Below are positions 25,906 through 36,570 of a stretch of DNA of 64,000 nt, one piece after another. The notes beneath the pieces are model-generated. The model saw nothing but the letters and a program-made list of their open reading frames with translations. It had not been told where the DNA came from and did no database searches. Origin of the DNA: Lepisosteus oculatus (lineage: Eukaryota > Chordata > Actinopteri > Semionotiformes > Lepisosteidae); the NCBI RefSeq assembly GCF_040954835.1, contig NC_090698.1:70625284-70689283 (forward strand). Direction: 5' to 3'. A program made the translations under genes and the position numbers. Each line of letters starts with the position of its first letter. Position 1 is the first letter of the stretch.

Positions 25906-26934
25906 AGGTCCTCCTTATATACTGTATTTAGGTAATTATGTTTTTGTTTTGCTTTTAGACTCCTTCAAAAAAGAATGTCAAAATATGTAATTTGGGCATT
26001 TGTATGTTCAGTGCAATTTTGGGGAGAAGGAAATTGACTGAACTGAGGATTTTGTTTTTGAATTTCCACTACTTTTTGTTCTTAACAGGGGCAAAAAATA
26101 TTCAAAAATGTACAGTGTACTGAGATGCATTAAAAATGCAACATACTGTATGATCATGCAACATATGATCCAACAGCTACATAAATACTGTTAATAGTAA
26201 TACCTATTACTGGGTCCACTGAGCCCAGTTAGAGGGATTTGGTTTTCCAAACTCCAGCCTCTCTCCTCTATCAGGCTCAGATCTAACAAACTAAACCAAT
26301 TAACACCCACTCCAGCTCAGGCCAAATACGCCCAGAACAAATTCATACCAGATGAAGCAAGTCAAGTAATCAACACCTCCCCTTACCATTGAAGAAATGT
26401 TGATAGAAACAGATACTGCCAGGGGCCGACTACATCAACTGTCATTATTAGCATAATCCTTTCATCCCTCCCATCTTTGAAGCTTTCTGTGTTCTTCCAA
26501 TATAGAAAATGCCTTGCCCTCCTCATAATGGGAGTTAATAAAGGTTTGTATTCCCTAAAAACCTTATGAGTGGCCTTTCTTTTTAACGTTGCCAAATTGG
26601 ATGTGCTAGAGAAGTCAAGCCTTGTGAGACAGTGTGACTAAGTGATCCTGTCATAAGAAGAGGAGATCAGCATCCTTTGTTGTTAAGAGAAGTCTGTCTG
26701 GAATAGCTAGGAGAATTTATATGATAATAATGTCCCTGTGATCCATAATAATGATAGTTGCTTGGATGTATTCTACAAGGACATAACAGGCACTTTTATG
26801 GGATTTGTATTAATTCACTGTTCCACTACAGGAGTATACTGTATATAATTATTTTTCTTTGTGTGAACATACTGCCTTGATAATGTATACCAACCACAAC
26901 CTCGTGTTTCAGGTGGGGTGATAAAGTACTAGAG

Positions 26935-27772
26935 CAGGGGTCGGCAAATGTTTTAGAGCAAGGGCCACTAAAACCTTTCTACTAACCTTGAAGAACTATC
27001 TGAGTGAAATCCTCTATCTAGCGGATAAACTCACCGACTGGAATAGGTCGCGACTGGAATGGTTCTCCTCCGCGACCTCTTGCATACACTGCTTAATAAA
27101 CTCACTGCCCGTGAAGGGTTAGCCAGTTGCTGCTAGAAGCTGTAATACTGTAATACTAGCTGCAACATTTTCTTCAGGTTTTCTCTTAAAAAACGTTTGC
27201 TGCCCCTGAAGTGATTTTTTTCAACTGAAAAACGTGGCCTGATGTTTTGTCTCGTAACGCCTTTTTATGTTGTATTCTTTAATCATGGCAATTGTTTCCT
27301 GACAGACAAGACACATTACCCTTTCTTTCCGAGGGACACAAAAGTACTCTTCTGACCATTTGTCATTGAATTTTCGACCCTCTGCATTAATTGTCAGTTA
27401 TAACTTTTAGAACAGTTTGAAATCATAACCTGCTTTCAAACAAGATAGCGTACAGGAGACGTCATTTGCGTGACTGAGCCAATCCCAGTAGGCAACAAAA
27501 ATCCAAATGAATTCACGGTAAGAGTCAGTTGTAGCACAGGCACGTGTGACCTAGGCTAAAGCTGACGTCTGACAGGCTAAAAGTAAAATGCATCTTGCAA
27601 TAGGTGTTTTTCTGCAATCGGCCGTTAGTGCTGAGAGAGCAGCAGAGCTAACAAGCAGAGGCCACTGGTGGAAGATTTTCAGTTTTCTGATGCAAAAAGT
27701 AACCCTCGCGATTCAAACAGTAGTGAGCTGTGGGCCACTCAGAAAAGTTAATCGGGCCGGATTTGACTACCT
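26935..27772 (-). mobile_element. internally deleted hAT (Charlie-like) DNA transposon with BED-finger transposase fragment
   Basis: The left edge CAGGGGTCGGCAAA (26935-26948) is the classic hAT-Charlie terminal motif. On the minus strand about 27395-27215 translates to the BED zinc-finger N-terminus of hAT transposases (FNDKWSEEYFC, then VMCLVCQETIAM, then KEYNIKRRYETKH: C-x2-C and the H block). Further on come QGQQTFFKRKPEENVAA and SEFIKQCMQEVAEE, with small frame breaks. Only the first ~130 codons survive and the catalytic core is absent. The right terminus is eroded (GGGCCGGATTT near 27753, end uncertain). Confidence 0.85.
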
Positions 27773-27853
27773 GCTTTTCTGAAGCGTGTGTTTTCTGACA
27801 AGATTGCTACTCTTATACTCCTCATATAAAAAATGACGTCAGAACACCCCAAG

Positions 27854-28358
27854 TGTCACAGTCGTCATCCCTCCTCTAGAGGGCACTGTATTTGTGTTAA
27901 GTTTTATTACGTACACCTGTCCCTGGTTTCCCCTTTATTACTTCAACCCCGTGACCCCGAAGCTCAGGGTCCTACGTCCGCAGCTTGAGGGCACAGGCTT
28001 CCGAACACCGTCCTGACCAGCTGAGTCCGGGGCTCGGAGCGCCTGGCCTCGTCACTCTGTTTTTAACTTCCTTGTTCCTGTTCCTGTCCCTGATCCTGTT
28101 CCTGGTTTTAATCATTTGTTTTGGATGGATCTCCTGGATCCTGGACCCTGGACTGCGCCCTAGTTTCCCATTTGGACTTCCCTTGTTTGGACTTGTTCGC
28201 CTGCGCTCCCCCCATGCACCTAGATCACCGTCGGCACCACCCCCTGTTCCTCATCCCACCTTTCCCAGTAACCCTTCTCCAGTCTCTTCTGGATAATACC
28301 CTCTGCATGGGGTTCTAAACTACGCACTTCATGGGAGTCAGGACCAGCACCCGTTACA
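27854..28358 (+). mobile_element. solo LTR (505 bp) with perfect 5-bp target duplication
   Basis: TGTCACAG...CCGTTACA, flanked by ccaag on both sides (27849-27853 and 28359-28363). The interior is pyrimidine-rich and GC-rich. It shares its first ~35 bp and the block around CCTACGTCCG with the minus-strand LTR at 6567-7137. The overlapping open frames (leucine/proline-rich) are chance products of the C/T-rich composition. Confidence 0.85.
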
Positions 28359-28724
28359 CCAAGAACAGGTCATTCAAAGCATCTCGAATAAATACACATA
28401 GGGTTTGACGGGTTTAGTGGGTCTCACACTCTGAAATTGACTTAAAGTGAAAGTGTCTCTATATTTATGGCCCCTTGAAATCACTGGTTTGAACGCAAAG
28501 TATTGTTTAGTTCTAAAATGATCGATTAATTGCATGGAACTACCCAAACATATAATGTGTGTGTAACTGTATGCTGTACTTAACATTCATGTTAATCTTA
28601 TGACTGCATAATTCTAGAACAGGATGCTTTCAAGATCCTTGTAAAATGAATGAAAAATGTGTTCATTATCATGCCTTGGCTAAGGCACAGTTAGTCACGG
28701 GCATGAATGATTTAATCCTTAAAT

Positions 28725-28847
28725 CACACCTGAAGAAGGCTCCACAGCCAAAACGTTGTGTTTTCTTTCTTCTCTTTTCAGCATGGACTAAACCTATTAC
28801 TCGTTCCTTTGCAGCCTACGCATGCTGACGCAGCTACCCACCTGATC
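28725..28847 (+). mobile_element. copy E: longest copy, hammerhead-like head and full tail
   Basis: This is the best-preserved copy. CACAC (28725-28729) precedes CTGAAGA (28730-28736). A GGCT/AGCC hairpin with loop CCAC follows (28738-28749), then AAAACGTT (28750-28757, GAAAC mutated to AAAAC), and GTGT (28758-28761), which complements the upstream ACAC. The T-rich middle, CAGCATGGA...AACC and the tail block GCATGCTGACGCAGCTACCC complete it. The family resembles Penelope-like terminal repeats with hammerhead motifs; that assignment is inference. Confidence 0.6.
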
Positions 28848-29144
28848 CGATTTAATCCTTGCCTTTCTGTTTGAATGAGGGTCAACTAATTCAACTACAT
28901 CTTGCCCAACCAAAGAAGCGAAAAAGAAAACAGTGTATAACAAAAGATACAACTTCAGCAGGACCTGTGTGATGATTGACCTAAGTGTTTCTTCCCTTCT
29001 TTGGACCTCTTCTGCTGCTGTGCCCAGGTCTGGTTACTCATCGAATGTAAGTGTGAAATGTAGTGTACAGAGCATGAAATGGAATACCCTAAAGCGATGA
29101 TGCTCAACGATTCTTGCATCTAATTATATTTTAAAAACACATGG

Positions 29145-29440
29145 TTCAGGTATTCAACATCCTCAAAGGCACTGACAGATTAAACACACCAGACTTCACA
29201 TTCAGTAGTGAGGCACTAACCACACATGGAACGCACATTTAGAACTGGGAACAGGAGGCTAAGAACTGAACGTTTGTATACAGGATGAGGGAGCCTTGAA
29301 CAGACTGCACAGTGTAGTTGAAGCTGATATTTCAAGATAAAGGATGAATGAGATCTTTGGATCAGTTAGTAATGGCTAGGAACTGGATAAAACTGAACAG
29401 GCTCATCTTGTTTGTAACCTTTCTAATGTTCTAATGCCTG
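29145..29440 (+). mobile_element. CR1/L3-like LINE tail fragment
   Basis: Starts with the TTCAGGTATTCAACATCCTC / AAAGGCACTGACA block (VFNILKGTD-like) and ends with TTTGGATCAGTTAG, GGCTCATCTTGTTTGTAACC and TTCTAATGTTCTAATG, in the same order as the 50815 copy. Confidence 0.7.
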
Positions 29441-31670
29441 GTACTGCTTTACATGTCATATCCCTTGTAAAATGGATGAACAGTAATTGCACAAGACATT
29501 TTTTTTGTGCTTTTACTTATTCAAGAAAAATAGAAATACTACTATAGAAATACCTAATGTGGAAAACAAATGATACGTAAATAGATAAAAAATGAATTCA
29601 TAATGCAGCTGGACATACCTCTTGTGAGTATACAGTACTGTGACTCTTTTCTTTGTTCTATAGTATTTGAAAGGCTTTAATTAGCTTCTTGTCTTGTAAC
29701 GCAGTAGCCGAAGTGAGGGTAATGGAGTTGGATTCTTCTCAGTCTCATGCTGAAAGAAAACACTTCACCAGAACATTTGGACCGACAGCTCTACAGCTCA
29801 AAAAGCAGTACAATGTCTTTAAAAACAAGGCAGGAGATGAGAAGCTTTTACAGCTCAGTACAGTTAAGCCCTCTGCTTCGCTGTGTTACAGAAAGAGGAG
29901 AAAACTGTGATTTGATGGTACAAAGCAAAGCAAAGTTTAGGGACATGTGAAAGACGCCCGTGGATGATACACAGGTCTACAAGTTAACTAAGAAAAATAG
30001 AGGGAAAATACTTAATTTTCCTTTTTTTAATAAAACTACTGTATTACTCCTCCTGTGGAAATAGTCCAAAGGAGCTAAAATCTGTAAAGGGTAGCAGCAT
30101 AAAACACACTTTAATTGGCAAAACTGGCAGTGGATCTATATCCAAAAAGTAAATATATAATAGTGATATCTGACCCCAAACCGCAGACAGTAGTTTCAAT
30201 CTGTCTGCCAGCACTATTCCATTTTTTATGTTCTGAGGTTTTAAAAAATACAAAGGATAGTCTGTGTGGATTTAATTCTGGGAGATTGACGATCTGTTTT
30301 CAATATATAATGTATTTTGAATAAGCACACATTTAAACAGAGAACATTATTATTATGGCACTGTTACACTCTTCCTTGTCTTGCTCTCCTTGCAGATAAT
30401 GTTTCTGTGAAACCACAAAAGCTCAATACTCCAACTGCAGGTAAGATGAAGTCATCAGAGCCAAGGAATGTAATTCCATGCTTACTATGATATTGTGTGT
30501 TCGATACGTACAGAATCATGCTCATGTGGACATGTAGGACACAGAGTCAAACTTTTAGAGCCCACTCACAAGGCCTAGTTGTCAATATTATGTGAAATTA
30601 TGGACATCGTGTTTTAGTTGAGATTGTTACACTGCTTTCAAGAATCTCAATACAACGAAACAAAATCATGATACATTCTATTCATAAAGTAACAATTCAA
30701 AGGAATGAAAAGCAAAATTCGCATTACTGTGATTGACTCATTAATGTTATGAACGTTTTCAATCACTAAGTTTAAATAAAATAAAAAGTTTAAAGGATGA
30801 AGATGCACATTGGTCTGAAACCCTAAAGTAATACTTTACTGTCTTATATTATCCATGTATGATTATCATGTGCCAGTAGTAAGATTTCATGAAAAAGTAA
30901 TTTGGAGGAACAAATGAATTGAAATTATTACCATAATCATAACTATTAATGGAATAATTATCATAGGAGTTCATTTGCAAGCAATTCAACAATACCTTGA
31001 TTTCTAATTTGTTGCTGTTGCTTCTCCTCGCCCTTAACCATACGGTAAAAAGAGTTAAACGGTCAAAGGGAGATAATGATGAAGTCCTGCATTTAAAGAT
31101 TTCAGTGACCTGGATCCCTCTGGGGTGAGTGCTCTTTGAAGTCGTGTTTAATGCTTCCTCTTCAGAATGGTGCTTTCCACTTCCTAGCCATCCTGAGATG
31201 GTTATCACTGACTCCAGGCGGCGGTTGAACCTGGACACTTTTCCTTTCAGGAGAGCGGCAGGGCCAGCCCATGCTGCTAAGGACGGCTTATTACTTATTA
31301 CCCCTGTCTGAAGTCATTAGGAGCAAAATCCACTGGGCCCTGAAAAAGCTTCAAAGGAAAGAATAGAGCACTCTTGTTCAGAAGGATGTGTGAGGGGAGA
31401 TGAGAGCTTCTTTTAAGCACATGGAAGGTAGGACATCAGTTACAAGGGTTTAGTAAAGTGCAACGGACCTTATTAAACCTCATTAGACTGCACTAGGTCT
31501 CTGCAGCTCATCGGATATTGCCATCTTTCAACAGACTAAATTGGCCGCTCCCTCAGAGCAGTGCTACCTTCCTGTTGGCAGACTGAAGCGTTCCTCTTGA
31601 AGCCAGATTAATAGAGATGTGTGGATTGAACACATGCTGGACTTGCCTGGAACAGCAACTTTGAATTTGA

Positions 31671-31703
31671 TGTGGGAGAAAACCCACATTTTTTTCTCCC
31701 ACA
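31671..31703. repeat. short perfect inverted repeat
   Basis: TGTGGGAGAAAA (31671-31682) and TTTTCTCCCACA (31692-31703) are perfect reverse complements around a 9-nt spacer. No flanking transposon signature found. Confidence 0.6.
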
Positions 31704-33239
31704 ATTGCTACTGAAAGATACATCAAAGAAGATCTGTATCCACCAATCCATCCTAAGAATATGTCTGTTAATTGATAAAAAGCCTCATCGAGTCAGTTCG
31801 TTTCTTTGATCTGTTCTGCCTTCCAATATGAGATTTTGAAATAAAGCTTGGCAACAATATTCTGTAGAAATCCAAGCTATCCTACTTTACTGCTCCAGAC
31901 AAAAGATTCATGGGTACTCGTTCCTTGCTTCAAGCCACTCTTTCTTTTGTAAAGCTGAGTTTGGACTCCTCAATAACTGAATCCTATCTTACCAAAGGGA
32001 TCTGCGTGAGAATCAAAAAAGCACTGCAGCCCCCAGTTGTGAGCTGAATGGGTTTCAGTGGGCAGGTTATTAACCAAATCATCTTTGAAGAGCATAATGG
32101 GTCATGTGTGATCAAAGACAGGGAGAGACTCTTGAGCCTGTCTGCCTTCGCCCCTCAGCCTACATCAGCATACAAGATGTAGGGTCCAGCGATCTGTCTC
32201 ATCCTCATTAAGGGGAAGGAGAGAAAAGAAGTGATCAATGGTTATCCTAATGGAAATCCGCTACTTTAATCATGTCAGAAGTCAAAGCAGTAAACCACAC
32301 AAGCATCTGGACAAGGAGCAGAGGGCACATTTCCTTTGTAACAGTCAGTCTGCTAGGAGGTGGGCTCACAGATTGGTAAAATCGGGAACATTGTTTTTCT
32401 ACAGGCATTGCAAATTAACTAATTATAGCATGTGATATTTGAATGTCATTCTATATGAATGCATTTCTACTTAGCAAAATAAAATGTGCATGGGCAACTG
32501 ATGGCAGTTTATAAACTCTTTATCTACAATGTATAATGATCCTGACTTATCCTGCATATATACATACTGTATATGCACTTTTACTGAGACTTGCATGAAT
32601 TTCCTGATTGCTGTGCCACGGGTTTACTTTTCTCATTACTTATCAAAGCTGTAGGAAAGACCTCAGAGAATCAGAAAAATGAAAATTGTGTTTATTGTAT
32701 CGAACAAAAGCATTCCTGGCCTCAGAGACAGAACGAAAACCACTTGTAAAAAAATGCCGTCCTCTTGTGTTCAGCATTAAAATATTTATCTTTATACCTC
32801 ATTGCATAGTCAAACATTCAATAGAAGAAAGAACTTTGAAGAGGAAAAACTTTAATTGCCAGCAAATATGACTGGCTTGTGGTAAATACAGGAATGTAAT
32901 GTGTTTATTTGATACCTTTTCACAGGAGTGAAATTACAAACCCAACATAGGTTTGGAAACTTGTCGCCTGTGGCTGGTCAGGACTCCAGGACTCAGGTAG
33001 CAAGAACGGTGCATATTCTTTAAGTCTCACTGTCTCAAAACAAACTCCAGGTTGGATACATCACAGTGGTAATGACAGACAAGTTGGCTTTGTGCAGGTC
33101 TAGAAGAGCAGAGGTCCATAGGAGCTCTGAGACATGGAGTTTTTCTGAAACTCCAGACACATGGGCTGAAACATCTACCGGTGCCATAAGAACACAATAA
33201 GGGTGTTTACCTGCACCACGCGCTCCTAATATAACAGGT

Positions 33240-33640
33240 ATTTACGTTCTTGACCTCAAGGATTTTAGCCCTGCCTCAGCCCCAGTCCTGTGCTCAGTCA
33301 TTGATTGGGTTTCTTCCCTTGAGTCTCTTGCTTATTCTGACCCACACTTCACTGTTCTCTCAGTCACTAGCTTACTTTCTAGTTCTGCTTCACTGCACAC
33401 CGACCCTTGCTTGTGCTCATGTCCTTGCTCCTGAATTCCCCTCAGCTCATTTACTGCCCGTGCCTGCTTGGCTTCAGACCCTGTTTGCTACAGTACTTCT
33501 TCTGCATCTCCTGGGTTCGTCCTTTGTCACGGACTGAGCTACACGTTGCCTCCGCACTCATAGTGGTACTTTCAGTCTTGCTCTTGCCTGTCTGCTTGCT
33601 GACTCTCCGAAGTCAGTGCAGCAACGTTACACATTATGCT
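33240..33640 (+). other. pyrimidine-rich block, possible LTR remnant
   Basis: C/T-rich sequence ending GCAACGTTACA recalls the 3' end of fish LTRs (the confirmed LTR at 27854 ends CCGTTACA). I cannot find a matching 5' end or target duplication. The leucine-rich open frames here reflect composition. Confidence 0.25.
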
Positions 33641-35689
33641 TTATTTTAGTAACACGTTGTTTAGCCACTACTACAAAACTACTATTAATATTCAATTAGT
33701 ATACCTCTAAAATGTTAGTATAGTCTAGAGAAATTGAATTTAGAGCATACTGTATATCAGTATACAGTATATTGAAATAACCACAATTGATATTTGCTAT
33801 AATGCGTACTAAGCAGAATGGCAGTACATTCCCAGAAATTCATCCACAGTTTGTGGATACTTTTGGCCTCACAAGAGAATGTCAGCTGCCAAAATGGACT
33901 CAACATGCAATTACTGAAGCAGCTCTATGCCCTTTTCTATCCTATATAAATTGACAATGCAGGGTATGTTCTCGTGATATTTAGTCGGGGAACTCCAAGC
34001 TAGTAGAAACTCATATCGATGCCTATGTGATCCCCCCTGCGGCATAACAATAATTGTACTGAAAAATACTGTATGGTAGATTAATTGAGCATATGGATTA
34101 AATGTGTCATTTTAGTTAATTGATCATTCATGGCTGACCATGACATCATCAAGACACCTTAGTGACTAGTGTTGTGCATACTGTAAGCTCTAACAGCAGT
34201 GATTAGAGTACAGGTGATTGATGAGGTATCCTGTTGATCGTCACACCTTGAGAAAATCCAGCAGGAAAAACACAGCGATTATAAAGAGTACACCGCCTTC
34301 GTGCCACCAATAATTTGGAAGTTGGGACTGAGCCACATCAGGAGGAATCACTAGCAGTAAAAAAACAAAAGTTTTTGACTTTCCATATAATTCAGGGAAA
34401 TGTCAAAATACTTAAGCAGATGACTAAGCAAAAAAAAAGCATTACAATCAAAATAGTATTTTTGAGTGTACCAATATTACATTATACTGTATGTACAGTA
34501 CAAGAAGAGAAAAATCCCAGTCTCTGAAGGCACAGCCAATGTCAGGTACCAGCAGGACCTACATGTGCTGGAAACAAGGGCTCCTGGCTTGCAGTGTTGT
34601 TTCTTGGATTGTGGGGGAAATTAGTAATGGTGTTAAACGAGTTAGAGGTATATTTCACCTGGCAAGAAGAGAAACAAATATATTCCCCCTCTCTTTTCAG
34701 ATCATTTCATTTTGGCATAACGGTGTATAAATTAGGGACTGCCAGCTTAAATATACGACCCTGAGCCTGGCGAGATTTTTAAAGTTCTTTTTGTCCCATT
34801 TGGATATTTTCTTTTGCAAGAAATTGTAAATTAAAATGTTATTTTAAGCTACCTAGAGTGAACAGCACACTTGATTTGGGCTATTACATATAGATTTCTT
34901 TAAACTGAAAACTCCTGGGGATTCAACTTGTAAAATAAAGTTAAAATAAAGTTTTTAAGACACAAAGAAAACAAACCCACTGAAAAAATATTTTAGTTCA
35001 AAATTGTGCCCAGTTTTCTGCCCAGTTGCAGGCAAAAATATGCCAGCATCTGTTAACTTATGCTTTGAATGACAGGTATGGCTTTGTGTAAGAATACGCA
35101 AATTACAGTACCATCGGAATTACAGTTCAGTAGTATTCAAGTAATAAGGAATTATTATAATACAAAAGCAATAAAAAATAACAAGCAATGCATTTAATAG
35201 TTTAAGGATAAACATCAAAATGTATCTTGCGGCATAGTAGTGACAGTGTTTCAGATGAAGAAAATGACTTTCTTTCAGGTAACTAAAATGAAATTAAAGG
35301 CAACAAAGAAATAAAACAAAACTATCAAGAAGTCTTCTAAAGCAATAATGTTTCCTTCAGGCCCATATCTCTGCTCTTCCTGATAGCCCCATTAGCGATG
35401 TGTGTGTTAGTCTTGTCAGCTCAACACTCTGATTTCTGTGTCTCTTTAAAACTGATAATCAATGCATTAATGTACAGAGTCCTGCTGGGGTTATCGACTT
35501 ACAGGAATGTAAAGAGCACAGCTTCCCTTTAAATGTGGTTGCTAAAATGTGTCTTCTAAAGATATGATGTCAGTGGTACACAAATAAACTTCAATACTGC
35601 TGGGTGAAAATTCTGGCACATTAGATAGAGGCTTTATTCCATCATTTTGTCAATCATAGCTCACTTTGGGAAACACTAGCAGCGCCTAT

Positions 35690-36570
35690 AAGAACTTACG
35701 GAAGGTTACAAACAACAGGGTGCCATTCAGCCCCTCTGTCCTGTTTGGCAGTTAGTAGCTAACTGATTCAAGAATCCCATCCAGTTATTTCTTGAAAGAC
35801 GCCAAGATATCTCCTTCGAAACTAAATTTCCGCTGTACCTTTTGGAAGTTCCACCCATTTTAAAAACACATCCACGTGTGTCCTCTAGTTCATGCTTCAC
35901 TGTGGGACTCTGGATTGACTTTGTCAATGCCTTTAAATTGTATTAGTCCCCTTGTAGTTTTCTTCTTTCAAGGCTAAGAAAACTACTGTACATTTTTAGC
36001 CTCTCAGTGGAAAGCATTTCTTTTCAGAGAGTTTATAGTCTCCCTAAACTAAATACAGATCAGCAATGTATTTTCTATAATATGGTTTCTATAAATTCCA
36101 CAGAATATTCAAATTTGGAAGAGTGCATTATACAATTTCAACATAACATTGATTGATTTAATTTCTACATTTAACTACCCTTTTTATTGCCTTCACCATA
36201 TATTCTAGATTATAAGATGTACAGTAAATAATGTTAACATAAAAGACTTTTAGATAAGTAACCTCTAGAAACTGTTTTTCATTTACTTTTTAGTTTGTTT
36301 TTGTCACATGCATGCAAAACTCTGTTCTCGTCTACACTGCATGTCATTCTCTTTTAGAAATCTAAACCTGTTTGAATTTTCTTACACTTCTAGTATTTAC
36401 TTATCACCCTGTTGTGGTATCATCTGCAAAAAAATATTCTTTAATTAGTAAACTAATTAACACTTAACTAAGGAAGAGTTTGAAAAGGAAGAGCAGTGGT
36501 CCTACCACAGATCCCTGTGGTACTTCCGTGAGCGTTCACCCCTTACCTGTTATTTTCTCTATTATTCAAC
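35690..36570 (-). mobile_element. CR1/L2/L3-clade LINE fragment with RT motifs
   Basis: On the minus strand 36526-36488 encodes EVPQGSVVGPLLF (the (G)VPQGSVLGPLLF motif) and 36430-36417 encodes FADDT, the RT catalytic box. Downstream (to lower coordinates) come the C-terminal and 3' UTR blocks shared with the fragments at 50815 and 63712: the KGIDK...-type region near 35930 and the CTGCCAAACAGGACAG/GAATGGCACC end near 35750-35715. Many frameshifts; inactive. Confidence 0.88.

Larger units (their letters stand above)
29441..35689. other. intergenic, mostly unique sequence
   Basis: Apart from the inverted repeat at 31671 and the possible LTR remnant at 33240, nothing is recognised. The 129-codon minus frame at 30849-31238 has no similarity I know. 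Some parts (about 31440-31560 and 35395-35530) are homeodomain-site-rich and repeat-free and could be conserved non-coding DNA. This is untested. Confidence 0.45.

Noticed and set aside
27985..28318. Leucine/proline-rich frames resembling a secreted or membrane protein
   Set aside because: They lie inside a solo LTR with target duplications; hydrophobicity comes from C/T-rich DNA.
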